A stretch of DNA of 40,920 nt from Myxococcota bacterium (lineage in GTDB: Bacteria > Myxococcota_A > UBA796 > JAFGLY01): assembly GCA_024276675.1 (NCBI GenBank), contig JAJRWT010000083.1, positions 1 to 40,920 of the forward strand, read 5' to 3'. The position numbers were made by a program, and so were the translations under genes. The notes beneath the pieces are model-generated. The model made no database searches and was not told where the DNA came from. It saw only the letters and a program-made list of their open reading frames with translations. Below are positions 16,478-23,839 of the stretch, piece by piece. Within the stretch, counting starts at the first letter, position 1, and each line of letters opens with the position of its first letter.

Positions 16478-18361
16478 GTGCCCGAAATCCGCAACATCGC
16501 CATCATAGCCCACGTGGACCACGGAAAGACCACGCTCGTGGACGGCCTGCTGCGCCAGGCGGGCACCTGGGCCGCCCACCAGGAAGTTCGTGATCGCGTC
16601 ATGGACGTGCTGGACCTGGAACGGGAACGTGGCATCACCATCCTGTCCAAATGCACCGCCATCACCTTGAACGGCACCCGGATCAACATAGTCGACACTC
16701 CGGGGCACGCCGACTTCGGCGCCGAGGTGGAGCGGGTCCTTTCCATGGTCGACGCCGCGCTCCTGCTGGTTGACGCCAGCGAGGGCCCCCTGCCCCAGAC
16801 TCGTTTCGTTCTCCGGAAGGCGCTGGACGCCGGTCTCAAGATGATCGTCTGCATAAACAAGATCGACCGTCCAGACCAGCGCGTGGAAGAAGTGGTCCAG
16901 GAGATCTACGACCTTTTCATCGACCTGGGAGCCGACGACCAGCAGATCGAGTTTCCACTCCTCTACGCCTGCGCCAAAGAGGGCACCTGCGGCGAATCTC
17001 CAGACCAACAACAGGACCTCCTCCCCCTGTTCGAGACCATCATCCAGCACACGCCCAGGCCACGCGGCCATCCGGACCTGGACCTGCAGTTCCTGGTCAC
17101 GCAGTTGGACCACGATCCCTACGTCGGCAGGCTGGCCATAGGCCGCATCCAGCAGGGCACCCTGAAGGTGCGTGACGAAGTCGGCCTGGTGGGGCTGGAT
17201 GGAAAGGTGCGCCGGGTCAAGATCAATCTCCTCTTCATCCACCAGGGTTTGAAACGGGTGAAGGTCAGCCAGGCCTCCGCCGGCGAGATCGTGGCCATCG
17301 CAGGGATCGAATCCCTGACCATCGGCGACACCCTCACCAACCTGGAACGTCCCGCCCCCCTTCCCAGGCTTCGGGTGGACGAACCCACCATCGGCGTTCT
17401 CTTCAGCGCCAACGACAGCCCCCTGGCAGGTCTTTCAGGGCGATATGTCACTGCCAGGGCCATCAGGGAACGCCTGGAAAAAGAGCTGCTCCACAACGTG
17501 GCTCTTCGCATGGAAGACACCGAGCAGAGGGACGTTGTGAGAATCTACGGGCGTGGGGAACTCCAGCTCTCCATCCTCATCGAGCAGATGCGCCGCGAGA
17601 GCTTTGAAATGTGCATCTCCAGGCCCGAAGTCCTGCGCCGCCAGGAAGCAGGCCGCACCCTGGAGCCCTACGAGCTGGCCACCCTGGATTTTCCCGACAT
17701 CCACACGGGCGTCGTCAACCGAAAAATGGTCCGCCGCAAGGGCATCCTCCTGGATGTTCGTCCCGAGGGGCAGAACAGGGTACGGCAGACCTATCGCATC
17801 CCCACGCGAGGTCTCATCGGTTTCAGGGGCGAGTTCCTCAATGACACCAGGGGCGAAGGTCTCATGAGCACCGTTTTCGACGGCTACGACGATGACGCAG
17901 GCTTCATCACATTCCGCCAGACCGGCTCCCTGGTGGCGGATCGTCCCGGCAAGGCCAACACCTATGCGCTGTTTCACCTGCAACCCCGTGGCAGGCTCTT
18001 CATCGGTCCCAACACCGACGTCTACGAGGGCATGATCGTGGGCGAAAACACCCGTGGCAACGACATGAACGTGAACGTCACCCGTGGCAGGCAGCTCACC
18101 AACTTCCGCTCGGCAGGCGCCGAAGAAAAACTGCTACTGAGTCCGCCCATACGTCACAGCCTGGAGTCGGCCCTGGAATACATCGCCGAGGACGAGCTGG
18201 TGGAGATCACGCCCGCGGCTCTCCGCTTGCGCAAGAAAATACTGCCCGCCAACCAGAGGAGCCTGGTGAGGGGGCCGCGCAGCAAACACAAGAGCAACCC
18301 CAGACGCAAGAACAGCCACCCCCGAGGCGTGCATGGCCGCCCCGTGTCCCGCCAGGCATGA
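16478..18361 (+). CDS. typA: Ribosome-associated GTPase TypA/BipA
   Basis: A 627-residue translational GTPase of the EF-G-like family. It acts in 50S subunit assembly and stress adaptation on the ribosome. Visible motifs are G1 AHVDHGKTT (11-19), the switch I motif RGITI, G3 DTPGH, and G4 NKID. The domain II/III order and the C-terminal TypA-specific region (GLIGFRGEFLNDTRGEG, then IVGENTRGNDMNVNVTRG) follow. The GTG start at 16478 has GAGAGG upstream. The usual length is about 600-615; here the C terminus carries an additional Lys/Arg/His-rich tail after RLRKKILPANQR. It ends 31 bp from the convergent sulfotransferase gene. Confidence 0.97.
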   Translation: MPEIRNIAIIAHVDHGKTTLVDGLLRQAGTWAAHQEVRDRVMDVLDLERERGITILSKCTAITLNGTRINIVDTPGHADFGAEVERVLSMVDAALLLVDASEGPLPQTRFVLRKALDAGLKMIVCINKIDRPDQRVEEVVQEIYDLFIDLGADDQQIEFPLLYACAKEGTCGESPDQQQDLLPLFETIIQHTPRPRGHPDLDLQFLVTQLDHDPYVGRLAIGRIQQGTLKVRDEVGLVGLDGKVRRVKINLLFIHQGLKRVKVSQASAGEIVAIAGIESLTIGDTLTNLERPAPLPRLRVDEPTIGVLFSANDSPLAGLSGRYVTARAIRERLEKELLHNVALRMEDTEQRDVVRIYGRGELQLSILIEQMRRESFEMCISRPEVLRRQEAGRTLEPYELATLDFPDIHTGVVNRKMVRRKGILLDVRPEGQNRVRQTYRIPTRGLIGFRGEFLNDTRGEGLMSTVFDGYDDDAGFITFRQTGSLVADRPGKANTYALFHLQPRGRLFIGPNTDVYEGMIVGENTRGNDMNVNVTRGRQLTNFRSAGAEEKLLLSPPIRHSLESALEYIAEDELVEITPAALRLRKKILPANQRSLVRGPRSKHKSNPRRKNSHPRGVHGRPVSRQA

Positions 18362-18392
18362 GGCACTCCCACCAGCAGCCCGAACAATGGAA

Positions 18393-19025
18393 CTATCCGC
18401 CCTTCAGAAGGTCTTTTTCGCGGTTGCGATACAGTGAACGATCCACCACCGATGCCATCGCCTTTTCGTCCAGGTTGCCGCCGAGAAAGTGATTGACCGA
18501 TGCCGCGACGGACTGCGGATCGGAAATGGCGCTCCTGTACGGCACGTCCAACATGTCGAAGTTGGGGCTTCGGTGTACCAGCATCTTTACCTGGAAAAGG
18601 TGGCGTTCGTACAGGCTCCGGACCTGCTGATCACCAGTGGAATCACCTGCCCCGCGGTGCTTCATCATCTTGTTCTGGGAAGCGATGATCTCGTCGATGT
18701 CGCGCCTCATGAAGATCACACGGTAGTAGTTGTCGGAAGGGAGATCCTTCAACAGGAAGGAGATCACCTTCAGGACCTTGCCTCGTGCCTCGTGGAGCCA
18801 GGACTTGTCCTGCTGGCTCTCCAGACCCTTGACGCGCTCGTACTCGTAGTAGCCCCCGGGGTTGTCTTCGTCGGCCTTGCGCACTCGATCAGTGACGATA
18901 TCAAGGTGGGTAGCTTCCAGCATTTGCATCATCATGGAGGTACCGGAACGGGGCAGACCCGACACGATGATGATCTCTTTGCCGTACCTACGCCTTCGCA
19001 CGAGGCTCCTGATCTGTCTCAGCAT
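18393..19025 (-). CDS. Sulfotransferase-family protein
   Basis: A 210-residue protein with the 5'-phosphosulfate-binding loop of PAPS sulfotransferases near the N terminus (IIIVSGLPRSGTSMMMQML) and a later segment, VIFMRRDIDEIIASQNKMM, that corresponds to the 3'-phosphate-binding region. This supports transfer of sulfate from PAPS to an unknown acceptor. It is short for the family but looks complete, and no signal peptide or membrane helix is present. The start ATG at 19025 is preceded by GGTGG. PAPS synthesis genes are not in the window. Some members of this P-loop family act on other groups, so the substrate remains open. Confidence 0.85.
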   Translation of the reverse strand: MLRQIRSLVRRRRYGKEIIIVSGLPRSGTSMMMQMLEATHLDIVTDRVRKADEDNPGGYYEYERVKGLESQQDKSWLHEARGKVLKVISFLLKDLPSDNYYRVIFMRRDIDEIIASQNKMMKHRGAGDSTGDQQVRSLYERHLFQVKMLVHRSPNFDMLDVPYRSAISDPQSVAASVNHFLGGNLDEKAMASVVDRSLYRNREKDLLKGG

Positions 19026-19027
19026 GA

Positions 19028-19246
19028 ATCCACCAGTTCAAAGTACCACGCCAAACGCACCTTTCGACACATATTCGCCTGGAACGGTGTTTGGAGGGGA
19101 CACCCGGGCGCCTGGTCCGGGTACGGTATGGCACCCCGGAAATCCAAAGCACAGCCTACTCCATCTTCGCCGCCCAGGAAATGCAGTTCATCCACCGGAT
19201 GGGAACTTCCCGACTGGAAAGGCTCAAGTCCCTGGGCTACCTGTAG
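19028..19246 (+). pseudogene. Possible 3' remnant of a gene with a sulfatase-like C terminus
   Basis: A plus-strand frame runs from just after a TGA (19025-19027) to a TAG at 19244-19246 without an ATG near its start. Its translation is protein-like and ends TSRLERLKSLGYL. Sulfatase-fold proteins, including the two in this window (ALRAMGYLD), commonly end in a similar R-x-LGYL tail. It may be the stranded end of a deleted sulfatase-like gene. The rest of the translation does not clearly align with the two local copies, so this remains tentative. Confidence 0.3.
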
Positions 19247-19304
19247 CAGATCCTGTGCTCACGAGACAACTGTCGGCGACGACAACATGGAGATGGGAAC
19301 CTGA

Positions 19305-20054
19305 ATGGAACTGCCTGAAGTCCTTGCACTGCTGGACGAAATCACCACCGTGGAATCCAGGGGGGCCGCGACCATCGTGTCCGCCTCTCCTCGACGGCAA
19401 AAGGATCGAGCCCCCTTCCTGGGCAACCGGGAAATGGCCGCCATCCGGGACCTGGCATCCGCCATTGGCACGGATCACCAACTTGCTCTTGCTCTCTGGA
19501 ACGTGGCCACGTCCCGGGCTCGCCTGCTGGCCACAATGATCGCCGACCCCGGCTCCAGCCCTCCAACCCTCCTGCGAAAGTGGGCGGAGTGCTGCGACAA
19601 CCACCTGCTTGCCGAGTCCCTCAGTTTTCTGGCGGCGCGCAGCCCTCACGCCAGGGAACTCTCTGACCACCTGCGATCTTCAACGGCGGACCACACCAGC
19701 CAGGTGGCCTGGAACCTGGTCTCCGTGCTGACACGCGTTCATCAACCCTCGGATCCCACCTTGCCCGACCAGTGGTTTCTTGACGTCCTCTACGAAGTGG
19801 AATCCACCATGGGCGACAGGGAACCATGGACCCGCCACGCCATGAACATGGCACTTTGCGCCATCGCCGCGGCCAGGCCCGCCCTGCAGGAACAGGTGCT
19901 CCACGTGGCCGCCTCCACCGAAGCCCACCAAGTCGACCTTGGCCAGTGGAACATCCCCAGCCCCAGCCCCACCGCCTATGTCCAGAACCTCATGCTCCGC
20001 AGCGCAAGAAACGCCGCCATGCGCCGGCGCCTGGACCGCAGGCGCCGAACCTGA
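19305..20054 (+). CDS. DNA alkylation repair (AlkD-like) HEAT-repeat protein
   Basis: A 249-residue all-helical protein. LALALWNVATSRARLLATMI followed by ADP matches the early conserved block of the AlkD/DNA alkylation repair family (LA..LW..g..EAR.LA..I.D). Further on REPWTRHAMNMALCAIA and VDLGQWNIPSPSPTAYV match the family's R-R-A-x-N-x-A-L and VDxGxTxCKTPDAxxYI blocks. AlkD proteins are DNA glycosylases that remove alkylated purines using HEAT-like repeats. The later block is degenerate (no Cys/Lys), so glycosylase activity is uncertain. The start ATG at 19305 has GGAGATGGGA upstream. The C terminus is strongly basic (MRRRLDRRRRT). Confidence 0.78.
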   Translation: MELPEVLALLDEITTVESRGAATIVSASPRRQKDRAPFLGNREMAAIRDLASAIGTDHQLALALWNVATSRARLLATMIADPGSSPPTLLRKWAECCDNHLLAESLSFLAARSPHARELSDHLRSSTADHTSQVAWNLVSVLTRVHQPSDPTLPDQWFLDVLYEVESTMGDREPWTRHAMNMALCAIAAARPALQEQVLHVAASTEAHQVDLGQWNIPSPSPTAYVQNLMLRSARNAAMRRRLDRRRRT

Positions 20055-20463
20055 ACCCAGCCGCAATCTGTTGCAGAACAAGGGTGGCCCTCAGAAAATA
20101 CTGTCACTCCCCGCGACACTGGCGTCCTGGGCTTTTTTCCGGGCCAGTTGCGAAAGCAGGGTCTTGTGGGAACTGCGCGTCATGGGGGGCATCTTCCAGG
20201 CCAGGAAAGCGGCTCGGGTATTTTGCATCCCCGGAGCAACCCCCCGGGCCAAGACGCGCAACCCCCACGCAATGCCTGGTTTTGCAGTGAAGTTCACCGG
20301 CAGGTAATATAGACAAAGTCCCCATGCCCACAAGCGCGGCTCTCGTGAGCCTCCCACGAGGCCGGTTCCCCCGGGACGACCGCATGAGACTCCCCAGAGA
20401 ACCATTCCCGACAGGGACCCCACCTCCACAGCGGGAAGTTAGCCGGCGCCACTCTGGAACCCC
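20055..20463. other. 409-bp intergenic region with a promoter
   Basis: No convincing gene was seen. On the minus strand a frame from an ATG at 20228 to 20091 would code for 45 residues with a basic middle, but nothing else supports it. On the plus strand a sigma-70-like promoter is present (listed separately). The rest is GC-rich without an obvious hairpin plus T-run. Confidence 0.4.
20282..20310 (+). promoter_or_regulatory. Putative sigma-70-like promoter
   Basis: TTGCAG at 20282-20287 is followed after 17 bp by TAATAT at 20305-20310. It faces the GNAT-like gene starting at 20464, leaving a leader of about 145 nt. The hexamers match the consensus only partly, but spacing is ideal. Confidence 0.4.
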
Positions 20464-21597
20464 ATGACCATGATACACATACGCAAAGTCGAGACTTCCC
20501 GCGACCTCGACCTTTTCCTGCGCCTTCCCCAGCTTCTCCACCCCCACGACCCCCACCGGGTGCCCCCAATCCGGGCCTGGTCGAAGATGCGCCTCTCTCC
20601 CTACAATCCCTTCTTCAAGGAAGCTGAACTCAAGCTCTGGCTGGCATTCAAAGGTTCGGAAGCGCTGGGCAGCATCTCGGCCCTGCGGGATCGGCGGCAT
20701 GAAAAAAAACGCCGAGAACCCGTGGCTTTCTTCGGATTCTTCGAATCAGTGGACGATCCCTCCGTGGCCGAGGCTCTCATGGAACAGGCCACCATCCAGG
20801 CCAGGACCTGGGGGGCAAGGATCATTCGCGGCCCCCGCAACATCACCCGGGTGGAGGAAAACGGCATCCTCATCCAGGGCCACGATACCGCGCCACCCAT
20901 GCTGGCGGGGCACAACCCGCCCTACTACCGCCAACTCGTGGAGCAAATGGGCTTCGTCCCCCACCACGACCTTCTGGCCTACGACTCTCCCCTCTTCGAC
21001 ACCAGGGGTAGACCCCTTGCTCTACCCCCGCGCCTGGAGGAACAAGCCGATTCGGTGGACATCACCGGCCTGGAGGTGCGAGACGCCACCTTCAAGCACC
21101 CCACCAGGGATCTCCACCTGGCGCACCAGGTTTTCGTGGAGGCCTTCCGGGACGTGCCCGAAAACACCCCCATGCCCCGGGGCCAGTTCATCTCTCTTGG
21201 CTGGGCCTTCATCCTGCTCACCGACCGGCGCCTGCTGCAGCTCGCCACCGTCAACGGTGAGGCCGCTGGTTTCGCCCTCTGTTTCCCAGAGCTGAACGAA
21301 GCCGTGAAGCATGCCAACGGCGAGTTTCTGCCCACCGGGCTGGTGCGATTCCTGTTGGCCACCAGGCGCATCGAGACCGCCAGCTTCAAGCTGATCGGAG
21401 TTCTACCGGCTTATCGCTCCACCGGACTCCACGCCCTCATGATCCGAAGGGCGGTGGATGCAGCGCGCCGCGTGGGCTTCAACAGGTTGGAGGCATCGGT
21501 CATCGACCAGCGAAACGAACGAATGCGTCGAGTGATCGAGTCCACGGGCATGAAGGTCTACCGACGATACCGCATCTACGAAAAACAGATCCGGTAA
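20464..21597 (+). CDS. GNAT-like N-acetyltransferase family protein
   Basis: A 377-residue cytoplasmic protein. The N-terminal part (IRKVETSRDLDLFLRLP, then DPHRVPPIRAW) and the region around AFFGFFESVDDPSVAEALM are characteristic of a large GNAT-related family with two acetyltransferase-like halves. The C-terminal half has GVLPAYRSTGLHALMIRRAV, corresponding to the acetyl-CoA-binding strand-loop-helix, and ends with SVIDQRNERMRRVIESTG. The substrate is unknown; distant relatives such as E. coli YghO are uncharacterised. The ATG at 20464 has GGA about 5 nt upstream; an ATG six bases further on is equally possible. A putative promoter lies about 150 nt upstream. Confidence 0.72.
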   Translation: MTMIHIRKVETSRDLDLFLRLPQLLHPHDPHRVPPIRAWSKMRLSPYNPFFKEAELKLWLAFKGSEALGSISALRDRRHEKKRREPVAFFGFFESVDDPSVAEALMEQATIQARTWGARIIRGPRNITRVEENGILIQGHDTAPPMLAGHNPPYYRQLVEQMGFVPHHDLLAYDSPLFDTRGRPLALPPRLEEQADSVDITGLEVRDATFKHPTRDLHLAHQVFVEAFRDVPENTPMPRGQFISLGWAFILLTDRRLLQLATVNGEAAGFALCFPELNEAVKHANGEFLPTGLVRFLLATRRIETASFKLIGVLPAYRSTGLHALMIRRAVDAARRVGFNRLEASVIDQRNERMRRVIESTGMKVYRRYRIYEKQIR

Positions 21598-21754
21598 TCA
21601 CGGGGAGCCCCATCCGCGTGTGTCCTCGCCGACCTGAAGAGGGGACATCACCACTGCAGGCGGGGCGGCCCGCCACAAAAAAAAATCGACGGGGTGAAAA
21701 GCACGGCCAAACGATATAGACGGCCCCGGACCAACCCCACCCCGAGGAAACGCC

Positions 21755-22681
21755 ATGACACCAGAAGAATACGCCGAGATTACTTCTTCCCTGGGCTCCG
21801 ACGACACGAGCCAACGGGCAGCAGCCCTGGAGAAGCTTCGTGACCACGTGGAGTTCACCGAAGAATTCGACGAGAGGGCCCTGGAAATATCCCTGCTGGC
21901 CTTTCGACGTTCAGATCTGGACTACTTCGACGAACGCCCGCTGCTGGGCTGGATCTGGCTGGCCCTGGCCGCCAGGAACGGTCAGGCCAAGATAACTGTC
22001 ATGGAAACCCTGCTGAAGGCCCTGGAAACCTCTCCCGAAGCTGACTGGGTCTGGTTCAACGACGCCGTTGCCCAGATCAAGGAGACCTTCGTGTCTGAAT
22101 GGTTTGACGTGGACCTGCCCGAATCCCCCCCCTTCTCCATCCTGGTTCCCACCATCCAAGGGCTGTGCAGGCGCCCACTGCAAGCCACCACCACGGAACC
22201 GGAGCAGGAACGCGCACGCAGGGAGTCAATCTTCAACCTGTTGGAGCTGGCCCTGGAGCTGGACCCCGAACCGGGCCAGGAACTGGAACTCGTCCACCTG
22301 GCTCTCCGCCACCTGCCCCTGAATCCATCCGAACCCGGTCTGCCTGGCCGCATGCACAAGATTCTCCCTGGATGGAACGTCCAGCAGGCCTACATGGACG
22401 CCGTAGCCGCCTCGCTGGCGGCCATACCGCCCCAGGTGGAACCTGACATGTCTGCATTCGACACCCAGGAGGGCCCACACCTGGCCATCGAACTCCTGGA
22501 GGCTCTGCTGAATCTCGGCCACGAGGTCGAAATGAAGACCCTGGCGGGCACGCTGTTCGACGACCCACGCCAGAAGGCCTGGCTTCTGCTCCTGCGCGAC
22601 AGGATCACCGACCGGGATCAACGTCGCACCGACAAGCTGGCCGCCAGCCCCCAGATGCAGGCCCTCATCGAGAGCCAGTAG
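21755..22681 (+). CDS. Hypothetical helical protein
   Basis: A 308-residue, acidic, Leu/Ala-rich protein predicted from composition to be all-helical, possibly HEAT-like. It has no signal peptide, membrane segment or recognisable catalytic motif, and I do not recognise a family. The ATG at 21755 has GAGGAAACGCC upstream, a good ribosome-binding site. An AT-rich GATATAGA (21713-21720) lies about 40 nt before the start and may be a -10 region. It ends 7 nt before the flavoenzyme gene, so the two very likely form an operon. Confidence 0.75.
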   Translation: MTPEEYAEITSSLGSDDTSQRAAALEKLRDHVEFTEEFDERALEISLLAFRRSDLDYFDERPLLGWIWLALAARNGQAKITVMETLLKALETSPEADWVWFNDAVAQIKETFVSEWFDVDLPESPPFSILVPTIQGLCRRPLQATTTEPEQERARRESIFNLLELALELDPEPGQELELVHLALRHLPLNPSEPGLPGRMHKILPGWNVQQAYMDAVAASLAAIPPQVEPDMSAFDTQEGPHLAIELLEALLNLGHEVEMKTLAGTLFDDPRQKAWLLLLRDRITDRDQRRTDKLAASPQMQALIESQ

Positions 22682-22688
22682 AATCCAC

Positions 22689-23786
22689 ATGGCACGCAAC
22701 ACCGGCGTTGACGCCTGCGTGGTGGGCGCCGGTGTCGTGGGTCTGGCCATCGGTCGAGAATTGGCTCTGCACGGGTTGCTGGTGTCGGTGTTCGAAAAGA
22801 ACCCTCGCCCCGGCCTGGAGACATCCTCGCGCAACTCCGGGGTGGTCCACGCGGGGATCTACTACCCCAGCGGCAGCCTCAAGGCCCGAGCCTGCGTCGA
22901 AGGCCGCCGCCTTCTCCTGGATTTCTGCGCAGCTCACAATGTGCCCCACGCTCTCTGTGGCAAGGTGATCGTGGCCCTGCTCGGCCAGGAAGGCAGCCTG
23001 GAGGCCCTGCGCCGGCAAGCCCTGGACAACGGAGTGTCGGCTATCGATTTCATGAGGCCCCGGGATTTGTCCGAGCGAGAGCCAATGCTAAAGGCCACCG
23101 CCGCCCTGTGGAGTCCCACGACGGCCATCCTGTCAGCCGATGACCTCCTGGCTGCCCTGGAACGCTCACTTCTCGCCCACGGGGGAATCCTGCTGACCAA
23201 CCAGGAGGTGGTGGGGCTGGAGCCGGAGGGGGGCGCCTGGCGTGTCCATGTTCGAACGGCCGGTGGAGAATCCTACGACTTCAAGTCCCACGCCATCGTC
23301 AACGCGGCAGGCCTCCATGCCCACAAGCTGGCTGCCATGGCTGGAGCCCCGTCCTTCCAGCAGTATTTCTGCAAGGGCGACTACTTCTGGACACCCCGCC
23401 CCCTGCTGCGGGGCCTTGTCTATCCCCTGCCCCCACCTGGCTCGCAAGGCCTTGGCATCCACAGCACCGTGGATCTCGGGGGCCGCCTGCGTTTCGGTCC
23501 CGACACCCGCTACGTTACCCGCCTGGATTACCGGGTGGATGAGTCCATGCGGGGCGCCTTCCACGCGGCCATCAGCCAGTACCTGGAAGGTATCCAAGAA
23601 CACGACCTGTTTCCGGATATCTCGGGCATCCGGCCCAGGCTGCGCCCCCAGCGTGGCGGCTTCGCGGACTTCTACGTGAGGCTGGACGCCCCCGGCCTGC
23701 TCAACATGGCCGGAATCGAGTCGCCGGGGCTCACATCATGCCTGGCACTGGCCAGGGAAGCCGCCAGGTTGCTGGGCCTTGGTTGA
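22689..23786 (+). CDS. lhgO: FAD-dependent oxidoreductase, L-2-hydroxyglutarate oxidase type
   Basis: A 365-residue DAO-superfamily flavoenzyme. The N-terminal dinucleotide-binding motif is VVGAGVVGLAIGRELALHG; SSRNSGVVHAGIYYPSGSLK is diagnostic for the LhgO/L2HGDH group (conserved Ser-Arg-His-Gly pattern), and the C terminus has NMAGIESPGLTSCLA, the second FAD-contacting block. These enzymes oxidise L-2-hydroxyglutarate to 2-oxoglutarate and pass electrons to the quinone pool or an electron-transfer flavoprotein. The length is slightly below the usual ~400. It follows the helical hypothetical gene with a 7-nt gap. Exact substrate is inferred from family; a related 2-hydroxyacid oxidase is possible. 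Confidence 0.85.
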   Translation: MARNTGVDACVVGAGVVGLAIGRELALHGLLVSVFEKNPRPGLETSSRNSGVVHAGIYYPSGSLKARACVEGRRLLLDFCAAHNVPHALCGKVIVALLGQEGSLEALRRQALDNGVSAIDFMRPRDLSEREPMLKATAALWSPTTAILSADDLLAALERSLLAHGGILLTNQEVVGLEPEGGAWRVHVRTAGGESYDFKSHAIVNAAGLHAHKLAAMAGAPSFQQYFCKGDYFWTPRPLLRGLVYPLPPPGSQGLGIHSTVDLGGRLRFGPDTRYVTRLDYRVDESMRGAFHAAISQYLEGIQEHDLFPDISGIRPRLRPQRGGFADFYVRLDAPGLLNMAGIESPGLTSCLALAREAARLLGLG

Positions 23787-23813
23787 CCGAGCGTTGAACA
23801 CCCAATCACCACC

Positions 23814-23839
23814 GAACCATAATGGCACCATTATGGTTC
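23814..23839. terminator. 26-bp near-perfect palindrome between convergent genes
   Basis: Left arm GAACCATAATGG (23814-23825) and right arm CCATTATGGTTC (23828-23839) are perfectly complementary with a 2-nt centre (CA). It sits between the convergent flavoenzyme stop (23786) and the LTD gene stop (23831) and overlaps the latter. It could be a bidirectional terminator or a protein-binding site. No T-run follows on either strand, and its AT-rich arms are unlike the usual GC-rich terminators here. Confidence 0.5.

Noticed and set aside
20091..20228. 45-codon minus-strand ORF in the intergenic region
   Set aside because: No family signal and only a run of G before the ATG; kept only as a note in the intergenic entry.
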